DNA of 64,000 nucleotides, taken from assembly GCA_045644325.1 (NCBI GenBank), contig JAZRGT010000077.1, forward strand, positions 1-64,000, written 5' to 3'. Source of the stretch: CAG-390 sp045644325 (GTDB taxonomy: Bacteria > Bacillota > Clostridia > Oscillospirales > CAG-272). The position numbers and the translations under genes are program-made. The notes below the pieces were generated by a model. That model ran no database searches. It was not told where the DNA came from and was given only the letters and a program-made list of their open reading frames with translations. This document shows positions 16,007 through 24,745 of this stretch, one piece after another (the stretch's first letter is position 1; every line of letters begins with the position of its first letter).

Positions 16007-16034
16007 ATCCGATATTGAAGGGAGTGTTCTTGCT

Positions 16035-17480
16035 ATGAAATCTTTTAGACATTTGGTTCTGATGTTATGTTTTACGTTGCTTTTCTCATCCTGCCAATCG
16101 GTTTATGACGATTGGCCGCCCGTGACAGGCACCTCCGAGGACAGTAATCTTGTGCCGATCGAGGATGACGATGAGTATTATACACCCGGAACGCTTTTTG
16201 TTTCAGGCGACCTTCAAAGCGGATTTTTGTATCACGATTATTGGATATATAGGGAAGTTCAATCCTATAAAGAATTATCTTCCGTTTCGCCAAGCGGTAA
16301 AAAAGCTTACAATGGCAAGATAGCAGAGCGCCTTGTTAAAGTGAACACTGCGACTGGGGTTGTATCCAGTCTTTGTCTTTCTCCATCGTGCAACCACTCC
16401 CCACGTTCGGAATGCCCTATGGTCGCACCCGACGGTTGGGGAATATACGTTCGCGTAGTAGTGGGAGATTGGATAGTGATTGAATTAGGCAGCAATGATG
16501 ACGTCTACGGAATGATATACGAAAGCTTTGCCTACAATGCGCTTACGGGTGAAAAGCAGGATATACTGATAAACGAATACGGTGAAATGACTGTGACAAA
16601 GTGGGCGGGGACGTCTGTTTACGGAAACAAGCTCTACAGTATCAAAAAATATATGGATTATTCCGACACGGAATATGTTCCGGGCGGAGATGAGCCTATG
16701 TCAAGCTTCACGCCCGAGACCGTCTGCGTTTTCAGTTATTATGATTTTGACACAAAGAAAACGGTAGAGCTTTTTGAGATCCCGGATGGATACGGGATCT
16801 ATGCGGTAACAAACAAACGCTTTTTCTTCCGTACTTCCGAGGGGGAGTTCATCTCCTGCACTTATGACGGAAAGAATACGAAAAAGGAAGAGACCTTCGA
16901 TTTTATCGTCCTCAACAAGATAGGTCCCTACGCGTATTTCACAGACAACAAAGGATTCGATAGGTATGATCTGAAGACCGATACAAAAAAGCGCTTTGAT
17001 ATCGGTTTCAGTTGTTATCAATCTCCGACGTTTACTAAGCAGGGGATAGTTTTCGATACGTGGACTACTATTGACGAAACTGCCGAGTTTTCAAAAACTT
17101 ACAAGGATTTTGCAGCGGCACATCCTGATCTGCGCGGCATGGAACTTCAGGATGCATTTATGGAAGCTTACAATACCGTGAGATATTCGGGCACTGCACA
17201 GATATGGCGGTGTGATTTTGAAGGCGAAGGACTTGAACTGATCTTTGAGAAGGAACATGCGGTTATACGAACGGTTTGCGGAAACGATAAATACTTATTC
17301 GGTAACGTATTTTTTGGCGATCCCGATAATAATTTCAAAGAATTGCCTTATGAAAACGAAGCGAGAAGTATAATTAACCTTGAAACCGGCGAGATCACAC
17401 CGATTCCCCTTTTTGAGCTTATCCCACCATCGGACGAGATGATGATGGAGATTATCAACTCAAAGTCGACAGAGAATTGA
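16035..17480 (+). CDS. Cys/His-motif beta-propeller-like lipoprotein, locus B copy 1
   Basis: 481 residues from ATG 16035 with GGGAG upstream. An earlier in-frame GTG at 15969 would lie across the promoter motif. The signal peptide ends in LFSSC (Cys20), followed by QSVY; all three locus B copies have C-x-S-V-Y here. The motif is C114-x4-C119-x-H121-x5-C127 after KVNTATGVVSSL. Later conserved pieces are VTNKRFFF, SGTAQIWRCDFEG, LIFEKEHAVI and LETGEITPIPL. Closest relatives are the two next genes. Probable surface receptor or sensor of the exporter at 21366-24701. Confidence 0.8.
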   Translation: MKSFRHLVLMLCFTLLFSSCQSVYDDWPPVTGTSEDSNLVPIEDDDEYYTPGTLFVSGDLQSGFLYHDYWIYREVQSYKELSSVSPSGKKAYNGKIAERLVKVNTATGVVSSLCLSPSCNHSPRSECPMVAPDGWGIYVRVVVGDWIVIELGSNDDVYGMIYESFAYNALTGEKQDILINEYGEMTVTKWAGTSVYGNKLYSIKKYMDYSDTEYVPGGDEPMSSFTPETVCVFSYYDFDTKKTVELFEIPDGYGIYAVTNKRFFFRTSEGEFISCTYDGKNTKKEETFDFIVLNKIGPYAYFTDNKGFDRYDLKTDTKKRFDIGFSCYQSPTFTKQGIVFDTWTTIDETAEFSKTYKDFAAAHPDLRGMELQDAFMEAYNTVRYSGTAQIWRCDFEGEGLELIFEKEHAVIRTVCGNDKYLFGNVFFGDPDNNFKELPYENEARSIINLETGEITPIPLFELIPPSDEMMMEIINSKSTEN

Positions 17481-17628
17481 TCGGACGGCACACAAATTCG
17501 CAGCATTGAGTTTTTGCAAAAATCCAAGTCCCCTGTTTTGTGCAGAATACTGAATTCGTTTTTGCGGTGTGACTGTCTTCTTAAAAAAGTACTTATTTAT
17601 TGAAGAATAAATATGGGAGGCTGTAATT

Positions 17629-19062
17629 ATGAAAATAAAGTCTTTTATTGCCGCCGTGCTTGCACTTTGTTCGGTTTTTGTGTCATGCAGATCTGTCTAT
17701 TCCGACGTTAAACTCCCGTCGGATGGCAATGATTCGCATTTCGATGTCGATACCAACGGTGAATATTTCACCAAAGGAGAACTCTATCGCCGGGCGAGCG
17801 GAGGTACGGGAGTTCTATATGAGGGCTCGTGGATATACGACGAGCAGTTGGAGGAAGTTACCTACCGCTACGAATCAGAGGACGGCATGAAAGTTCAAAC
17901 CGTTACCGAATCCCACAAGAGATTGGTAAAAGTCAACGCGGTAACGGGAACTGTTTCATGCCTGTGCCTGAATCCCACCTGCAATCATTCTCCCGGTTCG
18001 GATTGCGTGATGCTTTCTCCAATTAGGGGAAGTATACATCCTATGTCCGTCATAGGAGATTGGCTTCTGTTTTACCGTTCTATGCGCAGCGACATCTACA
18101 ACGGAGTAGTTGAGAATTATCTTTATAATCTGAAAACGGGAGAATTTGTAAGTGCTTTTCCGATTGAACTCGGTGAGCTGACAAGAACGGAATGGGACGG
18201 ATTCAACGTCTTCGACGGCAAACTTTACGTCGTGAAGCACGAGCTTGACTATTCAGATGTCAAATATGACAAGGGCGGGGACAAATGGCTGAGCGATTAC
18301 GAGGCAAAAACCGTCAGCACGCTCTTTTCGTACGACCCCGAAACACAGAAAATGACCGAGCTTATGAAACTTCCTGACGGCTATTCTCTCGCAGGAATGA
18401 CGAACAAGAGATTCTTTTTCCAAAGCCCGGAGAGCGTAATATATTCCGTGAAGCGTGAGGGCGGCGAGCTGATTAAGGAAGAAGTTCTTGATTTCGTACC
18501 CTTTATCTGTTGCGGAACCTACGGCTTCCACTATTCGGCGGAGGATGGCGTATATTCGGTCTATGATCTGAAAACCAACACAAAAACAGTCTCACCGAGC
18601 CCCGAAGGAAAGCCCATATCGTTTGCCGAAACCGATATCGGCTTGCTTCGCGTATATTATTCAAACTATGACGAATGGAAGCGGGTGCAGAGCAGTTTTC
18701 TCGACTTAAAAAAAGAACACTCCGAAATGAGCCCGAGCGAGTTCTCCGACTATTATAATGACGTCTGCAATAAAGCAAAATACAGCGGCTCATCGCGCAT
18801 ATACCGTACTTCGCTCGACGGCAAAACGACCGAGTTTCTATATGAAAAGGAACACGCGCATTACTCCATCGCCCACGCAACCGATAAATATATGTATGTT
18901 TTTGCCATCTTCGGCGACCCAGAGAACGGTTATTCGGAGATACCGCCCGTCAATCAAGGCAGACATATTCTTAATATTGAAACGGGTGAACTGATTCCTA
19001 TACCTCTCGCAGATTACGTCCTAAGGGATGATCTGACGTTTGTTCCCGAAGGGGCAGAATAA
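17629..19062 (+). CDS. Cys/His-motif beta-propeller-like lipoprotein, locus B copy 2
   Basis: 477 residues, GGGAGG 9 bases upstream of the ATG. The signal peptide ends in VFVSC (Cys20) followed by RSVY. The motif is C113-x4-C118-x-H120-x5-C126, with an extra Cys at 111. It shares the whole body with the previous gene (MTNKRFFF, YSGSSRIYRTSLDG, FLYEKEHAHY, IETGELIPIPL). The 148-base gap upstream lacks the three-element array, so it may depend on read-through from the first copy or on a weak local promoter. Confidence 0.8.
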   Translation: MKIKSFIAAVLALCSVFVSCRSVYSDVKLPSDGNDSHFDVDTNGEYFTKGELYRRASGGTGVLYEGSWIYDEQLEEVTYRYESEDGMKVQTVTESHKRLVKVNAVTGTVSCLCLNPTCNHSPGSDCVMLSPIRGSIHPMSVIGDWLLFYRSMRSDIYNGVVENYLYNLKTGEFVSAFPIELGELTRTEWDGFNVFDGKLYVVKHELDYSDVKYDKGGDKWLSDYEAKTVSTLFSYDPETQKMTELMKLPDGYSLAGMTNKRFFFQSPESVIYSVKREGGELIKEEVLDFVPFICCGTYGFHYSAEDGVYSVYDLKTNTKTVSPSPEGKPISFAETDIGLLRVYYSNYDEWKRVQSSFLDLKKEHSEMSPSEFSDYYNDVCNKAKYSGSSRIYRTSLDGKTTEFLYEKEHAHYSIAHATDKYMYVFAIFGDPENGYSEIPPVNQGRHILNIETGELIPIPLADYVLRDDLTFVPEGAE

Positions 19063-19214
19063 ATAATAATGTAGCCTAAAATATCCTTTTTCTTTTGGTG
19101 CGTGAGCAAATTTTTTCGTCCTAAAAAGCTTTTTTACAAAAGTATGTTAGTTTTTTGATAATAATACGTCTTATTTGATAGATTCGAAGCGTTAACGTTG
19201 ACGTTAATCACATA

Positions 19215-19548
19215 GTAAAATATAACGCTGCAACCGAACCGTCTCGAGTTCCTGACTTTCTCCCTCTTGCAGCCATTCGCCAGACTCCGATTGCATTATG
19301 GTTCAGATCGAAGAAAAAGAAAATGACCTCGAGCTTGTTTTTGAAAAAGAAAACGCCGTTATAAGGTACCTTTGGGTACCGACAGATTTATCTATGGCTA
19401 TGTGACTACTGCGGAGTATGCTAACGAGAGAGCCGGAAAGAGCGTTATCGATCTCGAAACCGGTGAAATCATCCGCATCCTATATCTCGATCTGCCCCTG
19501 CCCGACGGTTATACGCTTGCCGAGGATGAGGAGAAAGGCGAAGGCTGA
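19215..19548 (+). pseudogene. Decayed fourth locus B lipoprotein
   Basis: Pieces of the lipoprotein family can be read in shifting frames. VKYNAAT is followed by a frameshift, then VSSS-stop-LSPSCSHSPDSDCIM, the Cys/His motif with its first Cys turned into TGA. Then comes an abrupt join to VQIEEKENDLELVFEKENAVI, which in intact copies lies ~240 residues later. A second frameshift follows, then SVIDLETGEIIRI to the stop at 19546-19548. So a copy lost its N-terminus and its centre. At 19167-19178 a CGTCTTATTTGA-like string may be its old promoter. Otherwise 19063-19214 holds nothing recognisable. Confidence 0.8.
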
Positions 19549-19616
19549 TTTTTGTCAATTTGCTTGTCGATTTTACACAAACGATAAGCATATATTTCGC
19601 CATTGTGTCAAAAAAT

Positions 19617-19709
19617 AGTTGCGTATGCAACTAAAATGAATAAATATTTCTACGGATTTTTATGCAATATGCACAATTAATTGTTGCGTCAGGTGTGCAA
19701 GCATCCAAA
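19617..19709 (+). promoter_or_regulatory. Second copy of the three-element operator-like array
   Basis: AGTTGCGTATGCAACT (19617-19632), TGCAATATGCACAA (19663-19676) and TGTGCAAGCATCCAAA (19694-19709), spaced as at 15785-15877. The intervening bases have diverged, so the blocks and their phasing appear selected. Confidence 0.6.
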
Positions 19710-19734
19710 CTTTTTCCCGACACGGTTATTACCC

Positions 19735-19763
19735 TTGACAAGTATTTTTTCGAGTGCTATAAT
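19735..19763 (+). promoter_or_regulatory. Sigma-A promoter ahead of lipoprotein 19898
   Basis: TTGACA (19735-19740), 17 bases, TATAAT (19758-19763), 118 bases from the first operator block, as in the other copy. Confidence 0.75.
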
Positions 19764-19847
19764 TAAGATGTAAGAAATTCCAATCAAAATCACAATTCAA
19801 AAACATTGAATATTTTTTGAAAAAGTTGAAGAAAAAAGAAAGAATTA

Positions 19848-19862
19848 TCGTTATATATAATA
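19848..19862 (+). promoter_or_regulatory. Diverged copy of the candidate ECF motif
   Basis: TCGTTATATATAATA after an AAAAAAGAAAGAA tract, in the same relative place as the motif at 15992-16006. Confidence 0.35.
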
Positions 19863-19897
19863 GATCGTCAGTTCTGAACAATGAAAGGAGATCTCAT

Positions 19898-21322
19898 ATG
19901 AATAAGCTCACAAGATTTTTCATGCTTTTACTCTTTTCGATTTTAATCTTCTCTTCTTGCAGCTCCGTATATATAGATCCCGTAGTAACCACGTCAGGTG
20001 AAGAAGCCATTTCAGAGGAAGAAGAATATTTTACCCCTAATACCGTTTCTACTCAGGGTAACTCAGACGATTATTATTGGAACGGCTACTGGTTGTATTT
20101 CGAAAGACAAAACACTATTGCACAAACAGGCACTATGAACGGCGAGCCTGTTTACGGTGACTCCACTATTTCACGTCTTGTAAAATACAATCCCGCAACC
20201 GGGCAAGTTTCAAGCGTTTGCCTCGATCCCTCCTGCAATCACTCTTATGAATCCGGCTGCTTTACCGTTGTTCCGCATAGAGCAGGTTTGAAGGATCCTC
20301 GCGTTTCTGTACGTATCAACGGTATTTGCGGAGACTGGGTAATGATAATGGTGTCCGCTCAGCACGATGAATACGCCACCACGAATGAGTTGAAGGCGTA
20401 TAATATGAAAACGGGAGAGCTCAGGATTCTTTCCGGAGAGGAGCTCGGCGGCGAAGTCATGGTGCGCTGGACCTGCAGAGCTACGTTTGGCAATAAATTA
20501 TATCGAATAAAGAATATACTCGACTACTCGAACACCAAATACACGCCGGGAGGCACGGGCGAAAACGTTCTCGATTACTCCCCCGAAACAACCTGCATAC
20601 TTTACGAATACGATTTTGAAACCAACACGGATACCGAGCTGTTTGAGGTCCCGAACGATTACGACGGTATCTGCGCGGTATCAAACAAGCGCTTCTTCTT
20701 CCAAAAAACAGAGGGAGAAATATACTCCTGCAAGCGCGACGGCTCAGAGTGGAAAAAGGAGGACGTTCTCAACTTCGCGCCATTTAATTTCTTCGGCTCG
20801 CTCGCCTTTATATATCTTGACGGCGGCGCGTATAACGTATACGATCTGAAGACCGATCAGATTACGACCGTTACTCCGGAATTCTACGCATACGGTTACC
20901 CGACGCTTGTAAGCGACGGCGTTATTTTCAGCAACTCACCGACCTACAATGAAGCGGCCTCAAAGCGCAATGAGTTATTGGATATGGTAAGCCGTGAGAA
21001 TCCATCACTTTCGATAACGGAGAGAATGGAACTTTCAAATAAATTGTATCTGGATATCCTCTTTAGCGGCAGCTCGCAGATATGGAAATGCGATCAATAC
21101 GGCAACGGCATGAGTATGATCTGCGAGATTGAAAAAACCGTTATTGATCCTATCTTTGCAGTCGATCAATACTTATTTGCAAAGATAACGTATCGTAAAG
21201 AAAAAGCGGAGAATGAAGAGGGCGAAAAGACCGGTAGTAGATGCGTAATCAACCTCGAGACCGGTGAGTTTTCAGAGCTTCCCCTTCTCGACGTAGTCGT
21301 TCCCGCCGAATACCTCAACTGA
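19898..21322 (+). CDS. Cys/His-motif beta-propeller-like lipoprotein, locus B copy 3
   Basis: 474 residues from ATG 19898 with AGGAG upstream; the frame extension to 19817 crosses the promoter motif. The signal peptide ends in IFSSC (Cys21) followed by SSVY and an acidic stretch. The motif is C108-x4-C113-x-H115-x5-C121 after KYNPATGQVSSV. Later segments are VSNKRFFF, SGSSQIWKCDQYG and LETGEFSELPL. It is followed after 43 bases by the permease, so it is probably expressed with the exporter. Confidence 0.8.
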   Translation: MNKLTRFFMLLLFSILIFSSCSSVYIDPVVTTSGEEAISEEEEYFTPNTVSTQGNSDDYYWNGYWLYFERQNTIAQTGTMNGEPVYGDSTISRLVKYNPATGQVSSVCLDPSCNHSYESGCFTVVPHRAGLKDPRVSVRINGICGDWVMIMVSAQHDEYATTNELKAYNMKTGELRILSGEELGGEVMVRWTCRATFGNKLYRIKNILDYSNTKYTPGGTGENVLDYSPETTCILYEYDFETNTDTELFEVPNDYDGICAVSNKRFFFQKTEGEIYSCKRDGSEWKKEDVLNFAPFNFFGSLAFIYLDGGAYNVYDLKTDQITTVTPEFYAYGYPTLVSDGVIFSNSPTYNEAASKRNELLDMVSRENPSLSITERMELSNKLYLDILFSGSSQIWKCDQYGNGMSMICEIEKTVIDPIFAVDQYLFAKITYRKEKAENEEGEKTGSRCVINLETGEFSELPLLDVVVPAEYLN

Positions 21323-21365
21323 CGTTAATAAGCTAAAACAAAAGACATAAGGAGGCGACGGTCAA

Positions 21366-23768
21366 ATGAAATTACTGATTCCCGAGCTGAAAAAGCTATT
21401 CACCATCAAGCTGCTCTTGTGGATGATGGCGGCGTTGCTTTCGGTGAACGGTCTTCTCGCTTGGTGGCATTCGTTGAGCGTTGAAAAAGACAACGGCTAC
21501 GACGGCATAACTATCTCGAAAGTCGTCGACCTTTACGTAGCTGACCCCGAGGGAGTCGAGGCGTACGCCGACGAGCTGACCGAATACCGCAAGGCTCAAT
21601 CCAAGCTCAAAGCGCAAGCAAAAAAGGAAGGCCGCGAGTTCGTTGAAACACGCCGTGCGCTCTATTCGGACGGTCTTTACACCGAAGACCTCGAGCTTAT
21701 CGATATCGCCAAAAGGCTCATCTCCTCAAACGCTCGCTTTCCCGACGAGGTGAAGCAGTACATCAAAAACACGGAGATCAACCGCGCCGAGTATCTTTAT
21801 TACGGCTACGACGAATCAACCGTGGTTTACCGCTATCAGCAGCTCGCGGGCGAGCGATACACCGCGGTGCTCGAAAACGTCACTCTCGGCAATCACTACA
21901 CGGGCGGTTGGAACAACTTCTTTACCTACACGATGGGCGGAGTTTTCGCCGCCGTTGCCGCAATTTTGATCGGCGCCGTTGTATTCATCAATGAGCGCGA
22001 GACGGGAATGTTCATGCTCCTGCGCCCCTCGAAAAACGGCAGATTCCGCACAGCATTTGCAAAGGTGATCGCTGCATTCATAGCAGCCGCCGTTGCCGCA
22101 ATACTTATCACGCTTGAATCCCTCGCGATCTTTGCGCTGCGCGACGGTCTTTCGGGTGCGCTCGAGCCGATACAGTCGGTCACCGCATTCCGCGCATCGA
22201 CCTTCCTTCTGAACGTCACCGAATACGCCGTGATTTTCACGCTCTTTAAGGTTGCGGGCGCGATGACCTTTGCCGCCGTTGCAATGCTTGCATCGGTCCT
22301 CATCAGCAAGTATATCGTGGTCTTTGCGATCGGCGCGGGATTTTTCGGACTCAACTTCATCGCCTACCTCACGGGAAGCGACATAGTCCAGACTCCCCTG
22401 CGCTACCTAAATCTCTTCATCCCCTTTGAGGGTGTGCGCCCGATAGCGAGATATTCCGCAATCGTCTTCCTCGGCGAGGTGCTCGAATGTCTGTATCTCG
22501 TAGTTCCCACGACACTTTTGTTTGCTTTGATCGCCTGCGTGCTGACTCTTCCGTTCTATTGCCGACAAACGCTCGGAAATAAAAAGATCAAGGTCATCGG
22601 CAGTGTCGGCGCAAAGCTCAGCGATATAATCGGCGCGGCGAAACGCTTCGTCGGCAATCTCATAACCAAAATTCCCGTCAGATATTCGGCATCGGGCAGA
22701 GGTGTTGAGCTTTATAAAACGCTTTACGGCGGCATTCTTGCTCTGCTTTTCGTCATTGCGGCTGTCCTTTCGCTTTACAGCGTTAAGTCCGAGAGCGCAA
22801 AGGTCTTTGCAATGACCTATGACGAGCAGGTCTGCCAGTATTACCGTTCGGGCTTCGATGGAGAGTGGACTCCCGAAAAACACGCCGCCATCGAGGCAAA
22901 ATACAACGAGGCTCTGAAGGCAAATTCGGATTACACCGCGGCACAGACCGCGTATTCCGAGGGCACAATCACCTCGGATGAGCTTTCGTCTTACCGCAAG
23001 GCTTACACCTCCCTCGGCAGACACGCCACGGGTATAAAGCTCTTACTCGATCAATCTACCAAGCTCAAAAATCTCTATGATGAGGCGGGCATCGTCGGCG
23101 TATTCGTCGAGGATCGCGGATGGGAGGCGGCTCTCACGAGAAGCGCGAACTTCTTCACCTTTACCGTTATCATCCTCATCTGCGTCGGAGTTTACGCGCG
23201 TGAATACGCGGGGAAGCCCGTTGCCGATATCGTCCGCGCCACCAAAAAAGGCAGAGGCTTCGTCTGGAGATCAAAAACCGCTACGGTCATTCTTTTGACG
23301 CTCGTTTTCACGTCCGCTTGCGAGGCGATAGACCTGATCTATATAACACGAACCTATCCGCTTGATTTTGCCGCGTATCCCGCGTGCTCGATCCCCGCTT
23401 TTGCAAACTTGCCCGCGGATATCACGCTCGGCAAATATATCGCATTCTCTGCAGGCATCCGAATTCTTGCGGGTGTTCTGCTTGCCTTGTTCGTCACCGC
23501 GCTTTCATCCTTCCTCAAAAAGCCGCTTGCCGTTATCGGTACTGCTTGCGCTGTCACCCTGCTCCCCGCAGTAGCCGAGTATATCGGCGTGGATGCGGCG
23601 GAAAAGTTCAATTTCCTTTCCTTCTACGGTGCGGGCAAGCTGCTCACCGCGTCCTTCAATGCGGGCGGTATAAGCAAGGCATTTGCAGTATCGCTGGCGA
23701 TCATTATCGCAACAACTCTTCTAACAGCCGTCAGCGCCATCCGTTGGTGCGGCGAAAAACGGAGGTAA
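21366..23768 (+). CDS. Double-length ABC-2 permease, locus B
   Basis: 800 residues, GGAGG upstream. Same two-half plan as the locus A permeases: first helix about 14-33, ~140-residue extracytoplasmic region, helix bundle with LLRPSKNGR, a central polar linker, second half with its own helix, ~130-residue extracytoplasmic region, VRATKKGR and a final bundle. Sequence similarity to the locus A permeases is low outside these motifs. It has no anti-sigma-like tail. The ATPase starts 3 bases after its stop codon. Substrate unknown. Confidence 0.85.
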   Translation: MKLLIPELKKLFTIKLLLWMMAALLSVNGLLAWWHSLSVEKDNGYDGITISKVVDLYVADPEGVEAYADELTEYRKAQSKLKAQAKKEGREFVETRRALYSDGLYTEDLELIDIAKRLISSNARFPDEVKQYIKNTEINRAEYLYYGYDESTVVYRYQQLAGERYTAVLENVTLGNHYTGGWNNFFTYTMGGVFAAVAAILIGAVVFINERETGMFMLLRPSKNGRFRTAFAKVIAAFIAAAVAAILITLESLAIFALRDGLSGALEPIQSVTAFRASTFLLNVTEYAVIFTLFKVAGAMTFAAVAMLASVLISKYIVVFAIGAGFFGLNFIAYLTGSDIVQTPLRYLNLFIPFEGVRPIARYSAIVFLGEVLECLYLVVPTTLLFALIACVLTLPFYCRQTLGNKKIKVIGSVGAKLSDIIGAAKRFVGNLITKIPVRYSASGRGVELYKTLYGGILALLFVIAAVLSLYSVKSESAKVFAMTYDEQVCQYYRSGFDGEWTPEKHAAIEAKYNEALKANSDYTAAQTAYSEGTITSDELSSYRKAYTSLGRHATGIKLLLDQSTKLKNLYDEAGIVGVFVEDRGWEAALTRSANFFTFTVIILICVGVYAREYAGKPVADIVRATKKGRGFVWRSKTATVILLTLVFTSACEAIDLIYITRTYPLDFAAYPACSIPAFANLPADITLGKYIAFSAGIRILAGVLLALFVTALSSFLKKPLAVIGTACAVTLLPAVAEYIGVDAAEKFNFLSFYGAGKLLTASFNAGGISKAFAVSLAIIIATTLLTAVSAIRWCGEKRR

Positions 23769-23771
23769 ATT

Positions 23772-24701
23772 ATGAAACTGACTATAAATAACGTATCAAA
23801 AGCCTACGGCAGCAACAAGGCTCTCCAACATTTCACCGCTGACCTTGAGCCCGGAATTTATGCGCTTCTCGGACCAAACGGCTCGGGTAAATCGACCTTG
23901 GTGAACATCATCACCGACAATCTCAAATCCGACGAGGGCGAGATTCTATTCTCGGACGGCGGCGAACCCGAAAACATCCTCAAAATGGGCGTCAGATTCC
24001 GCGAAAAGCTCGGATTTATGCCGCAGTACCCCGGAATGTACCCGAATTTCTCGATCGAGAGATTTATGTGGTATATGGCAACACTCAAAGACGTCGGTTC
24101 GCACCTCAAAGGCAAAGCAAAACGCGAATATATTAAGAACGAAATTCAGAACATTCTAAAAGCCGTTGAACTTGATGATATTCCGAGACGAAAGATCGGC
24201 GCACTCTCGGGCGGTATGAAGCAGAGACTCGCCCTTGCACAAGCTGTTCTCGGCAATCCTTCTGTCCTCATCCTCGACGAGCCAACCGCAGGTCTTGACC
24301 CGAAACAGCGAATCGCGATCCGTAACTTTATTTCAAGAATAGCATTCGATAAGATCGTCATCATCGCAACACACGTTGTTTCCGACGTTGAATTCGTCGC
24401 ACGTGACGTTATAATGCTGAAAAAGGGTGTTATCGTCGACAACGCCCCACCCGCCGAGCTTGTCCGAAAGATCGAGGGCAAGGTCTGGAATCTCCCCGCC
24501 TCCGAAAGCGAGGTCGTCACGCTTCAGCAAAAATACCGCGTGACCAACATCACCCGCGACGACAAGACAGGCGATGCGATTCTCCGAGTCCTCTCCGACG
24601 AGGAGCCGATTTCTACCGTCGGCAAATCTGCAACAATCGTCGCGCCGACGCTCGAGGACTATTACCTCTACGTTTTCGGCGAGGAATCAGGCGGGAATTA
24701 A
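23772..24701 (+). CDS. ABC transporter ATPase, locus B
   Basis: 309 residues, GGAGG upstream, all ABC motifs as in the locus A copy: Walker A 34-42, Gln85, LSGGMKQR 145-152, Walker B 165-170, His201. It differs from the locus A protein at about ten residues, mostly in the C-terminal extension (for example S4T, M44V, R115K). Silent sites differ often, so this is not a very recent copy; strong protein-level constraint or interchangeability with both permease sets is suggested. Confidence 0.93.
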   Translation: MKLTINNVSKAYGSNKALQHFTADLEPGIYALLGPNGSGKSTLVNIITDNLKSDEGEILFSDGGEPENILKMGVRFREKLGFMPQYPGMYPNFSIERFMWYMATLKDVGSHLKGKAKREYIKNEIQNILKAVELDDIPRRKIGALSGGMKQRLALAQAVLGNPSVLILDEPTAGLDPKQRIAIRNFISRIAFDKIVIIATHVVSDVEFVARDVIMLKKGVIVDNAPPAELVRKIEGKVWNLPASESEVVTLQQKYRVTNITRDDKTGDAILRVLSDEEPISTVGKSATIVAPTLEDYYLYVFGEESGGN

Positions 24702-24704
24702 ATA

Positions 24705-24740
24705 AAAAAGGAAGGAAATCTGCGGATTTCCTTCCTTTTT
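24705..24740. terminator. Bidirectional terminator between convergent operons
   Basis: A 16-bp stem (AAAAAGGAAGGAAATC / GATTTCCTTCCTTTTT) with a TGCG loop lies between the ATPase stop and the sialidase-like gene stop. Confidence 0.9.
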
Positions 24741-24745
24741 ATATG

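Noticed and set aside
15969..16034. Upstream GTG start for lipoprotein 16035
   Set aside because: It lies across the candidate promoter and adds residues before a complete signal peptide.
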